This document shows, in pieces, positions 10,489-20,036 of a stretch of 64,000 bases of DNA. The stretch comes from Cognatundibacterium aquatile (GTDB lineage Bacteria > Pseudomonadota > Gammaproteobacteria > Burkholderiales > Burkholderiaceae_D), in the NCBI RefSeq assembly GCF_014699135.1, contig NZ_JACOFT010000003.1, positions 186,001-250,000 of the forward strand, given 5' to 3'. The notes below the pieces were generated by a model that worked only from the letters and a program-made list of their open reading frames with translations, was not told the origin of the DNA and ran no database searches. The position numbers and the translations under genes were made by a program. How positions within the stretch are numbered: position 1 is the first letter of the stretch; every line of letters begins with the position of its first letter.

Positions 10489-10564
10489 AATTGCTCCTGA
10501 TTAAATGGTCAAAGTGTGAGACCGATGATTTTCTGATGTATAGCTTACAAACTGAGTTGCTGGG

Positions 10565-11131
10565 TTACTGCGTGGTGACTACATGAAACTTGATGACAAC
10601 TTCGTCAGCGATCATGCCGGTATCTTTCCACTCACCTTCGCCGATGTTAAATGCCAGACGTTTGATCGGCAGGCTGCCGTCAAAAATCTGATTTTTACCA
10701 TCTTGCTTGACGTTGAGTGGAAAACTGACGTTGCTGCTTTTACCTTTGATGGTGAGCGTGCCGTTAACGTCGAGCTTGCCCGATCCGCTGGCTTTCATTG
10801 TGGTGGCAACGAAACTGGCTTTCGGAAATTGTGCGGCGTTAAACCATTCTTTTTTCAAAACTTCTTTGTTGTATTCAGGATCGCCCAGATCAAAGCTGGC
10901 AAGTTCAATCTCAACACTCGCTTTCGATGTTTCTGGCTTTGCCGCGTTGTAATCGATGTTCGCGCTGAATTTTTTAAATTTCGCATCGACCGGCACATTC
11001 ATTTGTTTAAAGACGATAGCCACATTGCTCTTCGCATTATCGAGCTTTGCCATGGCGGCCAGCGCAGGAATGGCAACCGCCAGTGTGATCGCGGAAACGA
11101 TGAGTTTGTTAGAGAATTTTGAGAGTTTCAT
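10565..11131 (-). CDS. YceI-family periplasmic protein (second paralog)
   Basis: This 188-residue protein has an N-terminal signal peptide (basic MKLSKFSNK, then a hydrophobic core, cleavage near ALAA at about 25) and a YceI barrel: LDNAKSNVAIVFKQMNVPVDAKF, the DVNGTLTIKGKS strand and the C-terminal RLAFNIGEGEWKDTG region. It resembles the neighbouring YceI only distantly, so the two are old paralogs and not a recent duplication. It has no paired cysteines, unlike its neighbour. Position 20 bases after the b561 gene indicates co-transcription. Ligand unknown. Confidence 0.92.
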   Translation of the reverse strand: MKLSKFSNKLIVSAITLAVAIPALAAMAKLDNAKSNVAIVFKQMNVPVDAKFKKFSANIDYNAAKPETSKASVEIELASFDLGDPEYNKEVLKKEWFNAAQFPKASFVATTMKASGSGKLDVNGTLTIKGKSSNVSFPLNVKQDGKNQIFDGSLPIKRLAFNIGEGEWKDTGMIADEVVIKFHVVTTQ

Positions 11132-11151
11132 AAGATACTTTCTGTAAGAAA

Positions 11152-11688
11152 TTATTTGCCTGGCATCATGCGACGCAGCAGACCGTCTTTATCAATGAAC
11201 TGGTGCTTTAATGCAGCAGCGATGTGCATGAGAACTAAAACCGCCATGCCGTAGGTCAGCATTTCATGCAACTCTTTCAGGCTGTGTTTGATCTCCGGAT
11301 TAGGCGCGATGACACTCGGTAATTCAAACAAGCCCAGATACACGACAGGGTAACCCGCAGCACAAGTGTAAAAATAACCCGACAATGGCACCGCAAACAT
11401 CAGTGCATACAACAGCAGATGCGTGTAGCTGGCGGCTTTTTGCTGCAACACGCTCATGTGTGCAGGATAGTCTGGTGCTTTACTTAGCAAGCGGTTCAGT
11501 AAGCGCAGCGCAACTAAGGCCAATACCGTTACACCTATCCATTTATGGTAAGAGTAGTATTGCAATTTGGTCGGACTGATTTTCATATCCGTCATCACCC
11601 AGCCCAATGAAAAGGCAGCAATGATCAGCAAAGCGACCAGCCAGTGCAGTGCCACCGAAACTGTAGAGTAACGCTCATTGTTTGCCAT
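11152..11688 (-). CDS. Cytochrome b561 family membrane protein
   Basis: This is a 178-residue four-helix di-heme b-type cytochrome that passes electrons between quinol and a partner in the inner membrane. Candidate heme ligands are His in VALHWLVALL (helix 1), SYHKWIGV (helix 2), YTHLLLYALM (helix 3) and LMHIAAALKHQFID (helix 4). It is the first gene of the b561-YceI-YceI operon. It lies after a 250-base gap from purB that contains only the purB terminator and presumably this operon's promoter. Confidence 0.93.
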   Translation of the reverse strand: MANNERYSTVSVALHWLVALLIIAAFSLGWVMTDMKISPTKLQYYSYHKWIGVTVLALVALRLLNRLLSKAPDYPAHMSVLQQKAASYTHLLLYALMFAVPLSGYFYTCAAGYPVVYLGLFELPSVIAPNPEIKHSLKELHEMLTYGMAVLVLMHIAAALKHQFIDKDGLLRRMMPGK

Positions 11689-11865
11689 CGGGGATTCCTT
11701 TTAAAATTGAAAATTAGTTCGCATTAGGACTAATATAGCAAAAAAAATGAAAGTGTGCAGAGGCGCATCAAAAACAGGATAGCGCAATATAGGAACTGTT
11801 ATCTGTTATGAAGTGATACGGAAACAGCTAGTGCAAATTCCAGTGGGTATAGAGATGCGCTGAGA

Positions 11866-11911
11866 AAAGAAAAAACTGGCGTATCAGAGCAAAGCTGATA
11901 CGCCAGTTTTT
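11866..11911 (-). terminator. Rho-independent terminator of purB
   Basis: A perfect 17-bp stem, AAAAACTGGCGTATCAG and its complement, encloses a 7-base loop. On the minus strand it ends in a T-rich run. It lies 27 bases beyond the purB stop codon and is one of the strongest terminators in the window. Confidence 0.95.
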
Positions 11912-11937
11912 GTCGGAATGCAGAAATATTTAATTGC

Positions 11938-13359
<1,422 letters not shown>

Positions 13360-13539
13360 TTACAAATTATGTGAAATTTGCCGGTGAGTAACGAAACCTG
13401 AGATAAATTACAGACTATCGAAGATTTTTGCACTGAATACGAGATTTTACCATTGCGAGGCGGCTTGTAACCGGGTATCGCTTCCTTGCGTAAAGCCAGA
13501 TCGCTTGTCGGGGCAGGTGGAAATAATGTGCTTAACCGT

Positions 13540-13545
13540 TATAAT
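13540..13545 (+). promoter_or_regulatory. Candidate -10 box (TATAAT) for the GST-like gene
   Basis: A perfect TATAAT lies 28 bases before the proposed ATG. No good -35 is present at 16-18 bp, only GTGGAA-like sequence, so the call rests on the -10 match and its position. Confidence 0.4.
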
Positions 13546-13572
13546 CCCGACTTAATTAACCATGCAAAAACT

Positions 13573-14181
13573 ATGAAACTCATTGGCTCCACTACCAGTC
13601 CTTACGTAAGAAAAGTCCGCGTTGTGATGGCGGAAAAAAAATTGGATTACGCCTTTTTACTAGAAAATGTGTGGGCAGAAGATACGACGATTCAGGAATC
13701 TAACCCTTTAGGCAAAGTTCCCTGTCTGTTAATGGAGGATGGCGGTGCGATGTTTGACTCACGCGTCATCGTTGAATATCTCGATACCTTGACACCGGTT
13801 GGCCGCTTGATTCCCTCGCTGGGACGTGAACGGGCTGAAGTGAAATGCTGGGAAGCCTTGGCAGATGGCATTCTGGACGCCGCAATTCTGGTGCGACTGG
13901 AAAAAACATTGCGTCCACAAGAACAACAAAGTGAAGACTGGATCAATCGCCAGATGAATAAGGTCAATGCTGGTTTAAAAGCGATTTCTTTGGGGCTGGG
14001 CGACATGCCTTTTTGCTCTGGCAGTCGTTTAACCTTAGCAGACATCAGTGTTGCCTGCCTGTTGGGCTGGCTCAGTTTCCGTTTCCCGGAAATCTCATGG
14101 CGCGATGATTATCCTAACCTCGCAAAATTGTTTGATAAATTATCGGAGCGCCAGTCTTTTAAAGACACGGTGCCGCAGTAA
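13573..14181 (+). CDS. Glutathione S-transferase family protein
   Basis: This is a 202-residue cytosolic GST-fold protein. The N-terminal thioredoxin-like domain runs from MKLIGSTTSPYVRKVRVVMAEK through the glutathione-site NPLGKVPCLL and FDSRVIVEYLD (the Ser of the DSR motif binds the gamma-glutamyl group). The all-helical C-terminal domain carries LTLADISVACLLGW with the N-capping Asp. The frame stays open upstream to a TTG, but the family N-terminus starts at this ATG. Substrate cannot be assigned; it is a single gene between divergent purB and convergent bfr. Confidence 0.92.
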   Translation: MKLIGSTTSPYVRKVRVVMAEKKLDYAFLLENVWAEDTTIQESNPLGKVPCLLMEDGGAMFDSRVIVEYLDTLTPVGRLIPSLGRERAEVKCWEALADGILDAAILVRLEKTLRPQEQQSEDWINRQMNKVNAGLKAISLGLGDMPFCSGSRLTLADISVACLLGWLSFRFPEISWRDDYPNLAKLFDKLSERQSFKDTVPQ

Positions 14182-14201
14182 TTTCAAAAAGAAAGACGAA
14201 A

Positions 14202-14234
14202 AAAAAGGATGACGTGGTGAGCATCATCCTTTTT
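14202..14234. terminator. Bidirectional terminator between GST-like gene and bfr
   Basis: The arms AAAAAGGATGA and TCATCCTTTTT pair over 11 bp around an 11-base loop, with A and T runs on both sides. It lies 20 bases after the GST-like gene and 3 bases from the bfr stop, so it serves both convergent genes. Confidence 0.88.
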
Positions 14235-14236
14235 GT

Positions 14237-14716
14237 TTATTCTTCGCTGCTGAGTTGCGACTGCAAATAATTTTGAACGCCAATTTTTTCGATCAATTCT
14301 ATCTGCGTTTCCAGCCAGTCTATATGTTCTTCGGTGTCTTCCAGGATCATTTGAAATAAATCACGGGAAACATAATCAGCACAAGTTTCTGATACGGCAA
14401 TACCTTCTTTTACGGTCTTTTGCGCGGCCTGCTCAAGCTTCAGATCGCACGCCAGCATCTCAGGTGTGTCTTCGCCTATCATCAGCTTATGCAGCGCCTG
14501 AAGATTCGGCAAGCCGCCAAGCATCAGTATGCGGTCGATCAGCTTGTCAGCATGTTTCATTTCGCCGATAGACTCTTCGTACTCTTTCTTCGCAATTTTT
14601 TCCAGTCCCCAGTGTTTGTACATGCGTGCATGTAAAAAATACTGGTTAATCGCGCTTAATTCATTGGTCAGTTGCGCATTGAGCAGCTTGATGACTTTCG
14701 CATCGCCTTTCATCAT
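14237..14716 (-). CDS. bfr: Bacterioferritin
   Basis: Bfr is the 24-subunit heme-containing iron store with ferroxidase activity. The 159-residue product matches the E. coli protein closely in layout: [12 protein letters not shown] at the start, [14 protein letters not shown] with the first ferroxidase Glu, [13 protein letters not shown] with the heme-ligand Met (about 52) and ferroxidase Glu/His, and [12 protein letters not shown] with the last ligands. Translation may start at the first or the second Met. It lies at the end of the hemP-bfd-tonB cluster, 90 bases after tonB, matching its job with Bfd in iron storage and release. Confidence 0.97.
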   Translation of the reverse strand: MMKGDAKVIKLLNAQLTNELSAINQYFLHARMYKHWGLEKIAKKEYEESIGEMKHADKLIDRILMLGGLPNLQALHKLMIGEDTPEMLACDLKLEQAAQKTVKEGIAVSETCADYVSRDLFQMILEDTEEHIDWLETQIELIEKIGVQNYLQSQLSSEE

Positions 14717-14806
14717 GAATCCTTTCGACAGTGGTGAAGAGTGAAGTGCTCATATCATAGCAACTTACTGCTCAATCGAAATAAAAAAATCGATTGTGAA
14801 ATCTGG

Positions 14807-15493
14807 TTATACGTCCAGAGAAAAATTAATGGTCGCGGTTGCAATCATCGCCAGAGCCCTTCCATCTTCGAGATAGGGCTTGAAGATGGCTTGCATCAAT
14901 GCATGACGCGCCGCTTCGTCCAGACGTTGGAAACCGGATGATTTCTGAATGTCGACCTTTTCAGCATATCCTTTCTCATTGACTAATACGCGTAAGGTTA
15001 CTTTACCTTCTTCGCCCATACGTCTGGATACACGCGGATACTCTGCTTTGGGTGCGCGTATATATTCAACAGCGCTGACAGTCTTGATTGCTGTCGGGGA
15101 AGGTGTCCCGGTCGGTGCCTGCGTCGTTACTTCCGTTTTTGCACTGGCAACCGGTGATTCAGTTGCCGCTGCAACAATCGCCTGTTCATTCGGGACGTTA
15201 TTCGGAGTGACGATAGGAGTTTTAGGCGGCATTACTTCTGTCGTAACCGGAGTGAGCATTTTTTTGCTCTGAACAATTTGCGGTTTTGTTTGTTCCGGTA
15301 CAGGCGTTTCCGGCTGTATTAAGGTCATGACAACTTCACGTGGCAGCAATTGGGTCACTTTAGAAATCAGGCCATGTTGTAGCGCGTATGCCAGACCCAG
15401 ATGCGCGAGGACTATGATCGAAAATGACAAAATGCGTGAGCGGCTCAGCGCTTTTTCTTCATTGCCATACGTAGGGTAGAAGTGTGTATTCAT
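14807..15493 (-). CDS. tonB: TonB-type energy transducer
   Basis: TonB carries proton-motive energy from ExbBD to outer-membrane iron/heme receptors. The 228-residue product has a cytoplasmic start, one membrane helix at about 22-40 (RILSFSIIVLAHLGLAYAL), a Pro/Thr-rich periplasmic spacer at about 55-140 and a C-terminal TonB domain with EYPRVSRRMGEEGKVTLRV and the YAEKVDIQKSSGF strand. Its start overlaps the end of bfd by 4 bases, so the two are co-translated. exbB and exbD are not in this window. The Fur-type site upstream of hemP suggests induction by iron shortage. Confidence 0.94.
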   Translation of the reverse strand: MNTHFYPTYGNEEKALSRSRILSFSIIVLAHLGLAYALQHGLISKVTQLLPREVVMTLIQPETPVPEQTKPQIVQSKKMLTPVTTEVMPPKTPIVTPNNVPNEQAIVAAATESPVASAKTEVTTQAPTGTPSPTAIKTVSAVEYIRAPKAEYPRVSRRMGEEGKVTLRVLVNEKGYAEKVDIQKSSGFQRLDEAARHALMQAIFKPYLEDGRALAMIATATINFSLDV

Positions 15494-15729
15494 GCTGGTA
15501 TCTCGTTATTCTGAAAGCCCAGTTTATGTAAAAATAACTGCACTTCATGTTCTCTCGATTCTTTCTTGGCGATGCATTCGCGCAGCACTTGTCGCGCGCA
15601 GCCAGCACATTTACCGCAGCAAGTACCGACGTTCAGATGAGTACGTAAATCAGACATGGTGCTCATCCCGGTATCGACTGCGTGATGAATCTTTTTTTCA
15701 GAGACATTGTTGCAAACACAAACAATCAT
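15490..15729 (-). CDS. bfd: Bacterioferritin-associated ferredoxin
   Basis: Bfd is a small [2Fe-2S] protein that reduces the bacterioferritin core so that iron can be released. The 79-residue product has CVC at 4-6 and GTCCGKCAGC at 35-44, giving the Cx1C...Cx2C cluster ligands (Cys 4, 6, 38, 41) in the BFD fold. It overlaps tonB and sits in the same run as bfr, its expected partner. Length is slightly above the E. coli protein because of a C-terminal charged tail. Confidence 0.94.
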   Translation of the reverse strand: MIVCVCNNVSEKKIHHAVDTGMSTMSDLRTHLNVGTCCGKCAGCARQVLRECIAKKESREHEVQLFLHKLGFQNNEIPA

Positions 15730-15771
15730 AGCTCCCTCGCTCTTTTCTTTACTTTAATAACTACACGCTTT

Positions 15772-16086
15772 TCACATCAGCCAGGAAAAGCGTTTTGGTT
15801 TTCTTGGCTGACATAAATTGCGATCAACTAATGTTGCCCATTGTTCCGATAATTGCTGGCAGGTTGCCCGCAACACCGGTGCTAATTCAGGTAATTCAGA
15901 CAAGGCTTGCAGATGTTTTTCAATCACAGATGCCAATTTGACGCAGGCAGCTTCGCCTTCTGCATTGATTGAGTTCACGGTGTAATGCGACATCAGATGC
16001 AGAACAGCGGAAACCAATATTTCCGGCGTCGATGCTTTTGATGGCGGTGTTGATAACTCAGAATGCATTTCATAGTGAATCGACAT
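15772..16086 (-). CDS. Unknown protein in the iron cluster
   Basis: I do not recognise this 104-residue protein. It has no signal peptide or membrane segment. The middle (about 20-90) looks helical, with heptad-like Leu (HLMSHYTVN, VIEKHLQALSELPELAP, LRATCQQLSEQW), and the tail is basic (QPRKPKRFSWLM). Three scattered Cys are present, without a metal-binding pattern. It lies between hemP and bfd on the same strand with short gaps, so it is presumably transcribed under the same Fur-type control and may take part in heme or iron handling. That role is inferred from position only. Confidence 0.75.
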   Translation of the reverse strand: MSIHYEMHSELSTPPSKASTPEILVSAVLHLMSHYTVNSINAEGEAACVKLASVIEKHLQALSELPELAPVLRATCQQLSEQWATLVDRNLCQPRKPKRFSWLM

Positions 16087-16163
16087 AGTGTTTTCCTCAG
16101 TGAGAAACCGGATCGGACTGGCTGAACCCTGATTGGCTGGCTACCTGTGAAATCAATGACGGC

Positions 16164-16364
16164 TTAGGCTGTCAGAATCAATTTGTTTAACTGTGTTATC
16201 CGCAGGCGATAAATGCGTCCTTCGTGATCAATTTCGAGTTCTCGGGAAGACTGCATCAGATCCCTGCTGCTTAACCGAGGAACCGTTTTGCGTGCGACAG
16301 GCTGAAGTTGCGCCTTTGCCGACGTGTCTGAGACGAACATCTGTTGCGTATTAAATTCAGCCAT
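16164..16364 (-). CDS. hemP: Hemin uptake protein HemP
   Basis: HemP is a short protein encoded next to heme-uptake genes in many proteobacteria; in several it promotes expression of the heme receptor. The 66-residue product ends with the family core SRDLMQSSRELEIDHEGR followed by the strand IYRLRITQLNKLILTA; the N-terminal 25 residues are variable. It is the first gene of the cluster, immediately after a Fur-like site and promoter. No heme receptor gene is present in this window. Confidence 0.92.
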   Translation of the reverse strand: MAEFNTQQMFVSDTSAKAQLQPVARKTVPRLSSRDLMQSSRELEIDHEGRIYRLRITQLNKLILTA

Positions 16365-16386
16365 TTTGCTTTCCTATAAATCTAAG

Positions 16387-16435
16387 TGAGAACAATTCTT
16401 ATTTAGATTATTATGCAAATAAATGAGATTGGCAA
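16387..16435 (-). promoter_or_regulatory. hemP promoter with Fur-like operator
   Basis: Read on the minus strand, TTGCCA (16435-16430) is 16 bp from TAATAA (16413-16408), a good sigma-70 pair. Just after the -10, TAAGAATTGTTCTCA (16401-16387) matches 10 of 14 positions of the 7-1-7 Fur core TGATAATnATTATCA. A repressor bound there would cover the start of transcription, fitting an iron-repressed hemP-bfd-tonB unit. Confidence 0.7.
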
Positions 16436-16486
16436 GAATTTTTTAGTATGCAGATGTCTCTGAATGTAATTGCTTGCGTTCGCGCA

Positions 16487-16521
16487 ATAAAAAAAGCCTG
16501 CAATATCGAATTGCAGGCTTT
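16487..16521 (-). terminator. Rho-independent terminator of psd
   Basis: A perfect 12-bp stem, AAAGCCTGCAAT and its complement, has a 5-base loop and is followed on the minus strand by a T run. It lies 27 bases beyond the psd stop codon. Confidence 0.93.
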
Positions 16522-16547
16522 GTCTGGTGAGTGGAGGGGCATCAGCC

Positions 16548-17393
16548 TTACGAACGACTTCCCATGGCTTCTCCCATGCGTACGGGCTTTGCTGCAGTCC
16601 ACAAGGAATTAAATGCCAGCGTGTTATGAGGGAAAAGTAATACCACCGTTGATCCCAGCATGAAGCGTCCCATTTCTTCTCCTTTTTTGAGGGAGATGTT
16701 GTCTTTGCTGTAGTCCCATTCGACGATATTTTTAGTGCGCGGCGGATTCACAATGCCATGCCAGACTGTGGCCATGCTGCCAACGATCGTCGCTCCGACG
16801 AGGGTTAATACAAATGGACCTGTAGCAGATTCAAAAAAGCAGACAACGCGTTCATTTCGCGCAAATAAGCCTGGAACACCGCGGGCAGTTGTTGGATTGA
16901 CGGAGAATAAATCACCCGGCACGTAAATCATGCGGGTCAGCTTTCCATCGCAAGGCATGTGTATGCGGTGATAATCGCGCGGGCTCAGATAAATGGTCGC
17001 GAAACTGCCATCGTGAAACTGGGCGGCAGCTTTGCTATCTCCACCAAGCAATGCCGTCGCTGAATAATCATGTCCTTTTGCCTGGAAAATTTGCCCTTTG
17101 GCAATCGGGCCGAATTGACTGATTGCACCATCAACAGGACAAATCAAATCGCTGTTTGCCAATGGTCTGATACCGCTCTTCAGTGGTCGCGTAAAGAATT
17201 CGTTAAAGCTGGTGTAACTGGCGATATCCGGATTGGCTGCCTCACTCATGTCGACCTGATATTTGTCCACAAACCATTCGATCAGGTGAGTGGTCAGCTT
17301 GCCTGCCTTGGCATTCGCAATTTTTCCGGCAAATACGGTCAGAGCCCGTTTAGGTAAAAGGTATTGAGGAAGAACGGCAAGTCGGTCTGACAC
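16548..17393 (-). CDS. psd: Phosphatidylserine decarboxylase proenzyme
   Basis: Psd converts phosphatidylserine to phosphatidylethanolamine at the inner membrane. It is made as a proenzyme that cuts itself at the LGST motif to create a pyruvoyl group; the motif is visible near the C-terminus as RFMLGSTVVLLFP. Other expected parts are FTRPLKSGIRP, the PVDGAISQFGPI region and the YLSPRDYHRIHMP block with catalytic His. At 281 residues it has normal length. Translation starts at GTG, with AAGGA at good spacing. It is a single gene divergent from ahpC. Confidence 0.96.
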   Translation of the reverse strand: MSDRLAVLPQYLLPKRALTVFAGKIANAKAGKLTTHLIEWFVDKYQVDMSEAANPDIASYTSFNEFFTRPLKSGIRPLANSDLICPVDGAISQFGPIAKGQIFQAKGHDYSATALLGGDSKAAAQFHDGSFATIYLSPRDYHRIHMPCDGKLTRMIYVPGDLFSVNPTTARGVPGLFARNERVVCFFESATGPFVLTLVGATIVGSMATVWHGIVNPPRTKNIVEWDYSKDNISLKKGEEMGRFMLGSTVVLLFPHNTLAFNSLWTAAKPVRMGEAMGSRS

Positions 17394-17763
17394 GATAGAT
17401 ATTCCTTGTGATGAGGTGGTCGGGAATTATAACGTTGCACAATAAGAAATCGAATGCTTTGTAGATTCGACATAGAAATTATTATTTGGCTCTCACAGAG
17501 TTGATCATTGAATCTCAAGGAGCAACGTTGTTGACTGTGATGGCGACAGCTGGGGTGACACATCCGTTTCTGTTGACCGTTTTGATTCTGTGATCTGCTC
17601 ACGTGAGTGCATGACATATCTATTTAAGAATATTACGGTATACTAGTTTCGATAGCTAAACTTAATGAGTTTAATAAAATTAATTAGCTATTTAAATATG
17701 GAAAAACGTTTTATCATTTGAACTCATCACTTAACACCTGTTTCAACAACAAAGGAAATTACC
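17394..17763. other. 370-base psd-ahpC divergent intergenic region
   Basis: This AT-rich stretch must hold both divergent promoters. The only clear structure is the inverted repeat at 17652-17691. A short minus-strand open frame crosses it, but it runs antisense into psd in another frame and has no family features. I see no RNA gene. Confidence 0.6.
17652..17691. promoter_or_regulatory. 40-bp inverted repeat upstream of ahpC, possible OxyR-type operator
   Basis: The outer arms ATAGCTAA and TTAGCTAT are exact complements with a 24-bp AT-rich centre. The ends resemble the ATAG...CTAT half-sites of OxyR, but the overall span (40 bp instead of 37) and the inner half-sites do not match the consensus well. 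Position about 75 bases before the ahpC start fits an activator site. Confidence 0.4.
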
Positions 17764-18327
17764 ATGTCACTGATTAATACTACTGTAAAGCCATTTAAAA
17801 CTACCGCTTACCACAATGGCAAATTTGTTCCGGTTTCCAGCGAAGATCTGGCTGGCAAATGGTCTGTTTTTGTATTTTATCCAGCAGACTTTACTTTTGT
17901 TTGTCCAACGGAATTAGGCGATCTGGCGGATCACTACGAAGAATTCAAAAAACTGGGCGTTGAAATCTACAGCGTTTCTACAGATACACATTTCACCCAC
18001 AAAGCGTGGCACGACACTTCTGACACTATCGGCAAAATCACTTACCCAATGCTGGGTGATCCAACACTGGCGATTTCCCGTAACTTTGAAGTGCTGATCG
18101 AAGAAGAAGGTCTGGCACTGCGCGGTACATTCGTTGTGAACCCAGCGGGCGAAATCAAAGTTATGGAAGTGCATGACAACGGTATTGGCCGTGACGCGAA
18201 AGAATTGCTGCGTAAAGTTCAGGCCGCACAATACGTTGCAAATCACCCAGGTGAAGTTTGCCCAGCGAAATGGACACCAGGCGCGGAAACATTGACTCCA
18301 TCCCTGGATCTGGTTGGCAAGATCTAA
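17764..18327 (+). CDS. ahpC: Alkyl hydroperoxide reductase subunit C (peroxiredoxin)
   Basis: AhpC is a typical 2-Cys peroxiredoxin that reduces H2O2 and organic peroxides in the cytosol. The 187-residue product has the peroxidatic Cys in [16 protein letters not shown] (about residue 47) and the resolving Cys in [10 protein letters not shown] (about 166). An AAAGGAAA ribosome site precedes the ATG. ahpF, its dedicated reductase, follows 70 bases downstream, so the two form the classical peroxide-defence operon. Confidence 0.97.
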   Translation: MSLINTTVKPFKTTAYHNGKFVPVSSEDLAGKWSVFVFYPADFTFVCPTELGDLADHYEEFKKLGVEIYSVSTDTHFTHKAWHDTSDTIGKITYPMLGDPTLAISRNFEVLIEEEGLALRGTFVVNPAGEIKVMEVHDNGIGRDAKELLRKVQAAQYVANHPGEVCPAKWTPGAETLTPSLDLVGKI

Positions 18328-18397
18328 GTAGTATTTCGCATCTTCCCGGTGATTGATGCCGGGAAGATGAATTCAACAGTATCAGAAAGAAGGCATC

Positions 18398-19945
18398 ATG
18401 TTAGACACGACTCTCAAAACGCAATTAAAAGCATACCTCGAAAAACTGACACGTCCTATTCAGTTGCTGGCCTCGCTTGATGACAGCGAGAAGGCAAAAG
18501 AAATGCAAGCCTTGCTGCGTGAAATTGCTGAGTTGTCCGACAAAATCAGCCTGTCTGAAAATACTGATGATAATGAGCGTAAGCCGTCATTTGCGATTAC
18601 TTCACCAGGGCATGACATTAACTTGCGTTTCGCCGGTATTCCGATGGGGCACGAGTTCACATCTCTGGTGCTTGCTTTACTGCAGGCAGGCGGTCATCCG
18701 CCTAAAGTTGACGCAGATGTGATTGAGCAGATCAAAAATCTTGATGGCGATTTTCGTTTTGAGACCTATATTTCTCTGACTTGCCAGAATTGTCCGGAAG
18801 TTGTGCAGTCGCTGAATCTGATTGCGGTATTGAACCCACGAGTGCAATCGGTCACGATTGATGGCGCTTTGTTTCAGGCTGAAGTTGAACAACGTCAGAT
18901 TATGGCGGTGCCAACCGTCTATCTGAATGGTCAGGTATTCGGTCAGGGACGTATGTCCATCGAAGAGATTCTGGCGAAACTCGATACCGGGTCTGTACAA
19001 CGTGCTGCTGAAAAATTGGATGCAAAAGCACCTTATGACGTACTGATCGTCGGCGGTGGCCCGGCAGGTGCGGCAGCGGCGATCTATGCTGCCCGTAAAG
19101 GAATTCGTACTGGTGTGGTGGCTGAACGGTTTGGCGGTCAGGTTCTCGACACGATGTCGATTGAGAATTTTATTTCTGTTACCGAGACAGAAGGGCCAAA
19201 GTTTGCGGCGGCACTGGAACAGCACGTGAAGACTTATGGTGTCGATATTATGAATTTGCAGCGAGCTGAGAAGCTCACGCAAAAAGACGGTGTCAATGAA
19301 ATTCAGTTGGCCAGTGGTGCAACGCTGAAAGCCAAAGCGGTCATTTTAGCGACCGGTGCACGTTGGCGTGAAATCAATGTTCCCGGTGAACGTGAATACC
19401 GTAACCATGGTGTTGCTTACTGTCCGCACTGCGACGGTCCTTTATTTAAAGGAAAACGTGTCGCCGTCATCGGTGGTGGCAATTCCGGAGTTGAAGCAGC
19501 AATTGACCTGGCAGGCATCGTCAGTCACGTCACTTTGCTGGAATTTGGTGCAGAGTTACGTGCCGATGAAGTATTGCAGCGTAAATTGCGTAGTCTGACC
19601 AATGTAACGGTGATTACTCAGGCGCAAACAACGGAAGTGCATGGAGATGGGCAGAAGGTGAATGCGCTGAGCTACAAAGATATTGTCAGTGGCGAGTTGA
19701 ATAATGTTGAACTCGAAGGTATTTTCGTTCAGATTGGTCTGGTGCCAAATACTGAATGGTTGAAAGGCAGTCTGACATTATCCCGTCACGGCGAAATTGA
19801 AATCGATGCGCGTGGGCAAACTTCTTTAGCTGGCGTTTTTGCCGCCGGCGATGTGACCACGGTGCCATACAAGCAAATTGTGATTGCTGTTGGCGAAGGT
19901 GCTAAGGCTTCACTGGCTGCGTTTGACTACATTATCCGATCCTGA
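18398..19945 (+). CDS. ahpF: Alkyl hydroperoxide reductase subunit F
   Basis: AhpF is the NADH-dependent flavoprotein disulfide reductase that recycles AhpC. The 515-residue protein has an N-terminal double-thioredoxin-like domain with the redox pair TCQNC (about residues 128-132) and a thioredoxin-reductase-like body. FAD site [18 protein letters not shown] begins about 216, the active disulfide is in [13 protein letters not shown], the NADH site is [13 protein letters not shown], and a C-terminal FAD segment [15 protein letters not shown] follows. All pieces are complete. A terminator follows within 30 bases. Confidence 0.97.
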   Translation: MLDTTLKTQLKAYLEKLTRPIQLLASLDDSEKAKEMQALLREIAELSDKISLSENTDDNERKPSFAITSPGHDINLRFAGIPMGHEFTSLVLALLQAGGHPPKVDADVIEQIKNLDGDFRFETYISLTCQNCPEVVQSLNLIAVLNPRVQSVTIDGALFQAEVEQRQIMAVPTVYLNGQVFGQGRMSIEEILAKLDTGSVQRAAEKLDAKAPYDVLIVGGGPAGAAAAIYAARKGIRTGVVAERFGGQVLDTMSIENFISVTETEGPKFAAALEQHVKTYGVDIMNLQRAEKLTQKDGVNEIQLASGATLKAKAVILATGARWREINVPGEREYRNHGVAYCPHCDGPLFKGKRVAVIGGGNSGVEAAIDLAGIVSHVTLLEFGAELRADEVLQRKLRSLTNVTVITQAQTTEVHGDGQKVNALSYKDIVSGELNNVELEGIFVQIGLVPNTEWLKGSLTLSRHGEIEIDARGQTSLAGVFAAGDVTTVPYKQIVIAVGEGAKASLAAFDYIIRS

Positions 19946-19973
19946 TTTTCAGCTTCATCTCCATCTGTAAAAA

Positions 19974-20007
19974 AACCTCAAGGCAAAATTTGCTTTGAGG
20001 TCTTTTT
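19974..20007 (+). terminator. Rho-independent terminator of ahpCF
   Basis: ACCTCAA...TTTGAGGT forms the outer stem, with additional GGCAAA/TTTGC pairing inside, and is followed by TCTTTTT. It lies just after ahpF. Confidence 0.85.
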
Positions 20008-20036
20008 ATGAGGTCTCGAATGGACAGAAACGTTAT

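Noticed and set aside
17339-17617. 92-codon minus-strand frame upstream of psd
   Set aside because: Runs into psd in a different frame, composition unlike a real protein, would overlap the psd promoter.
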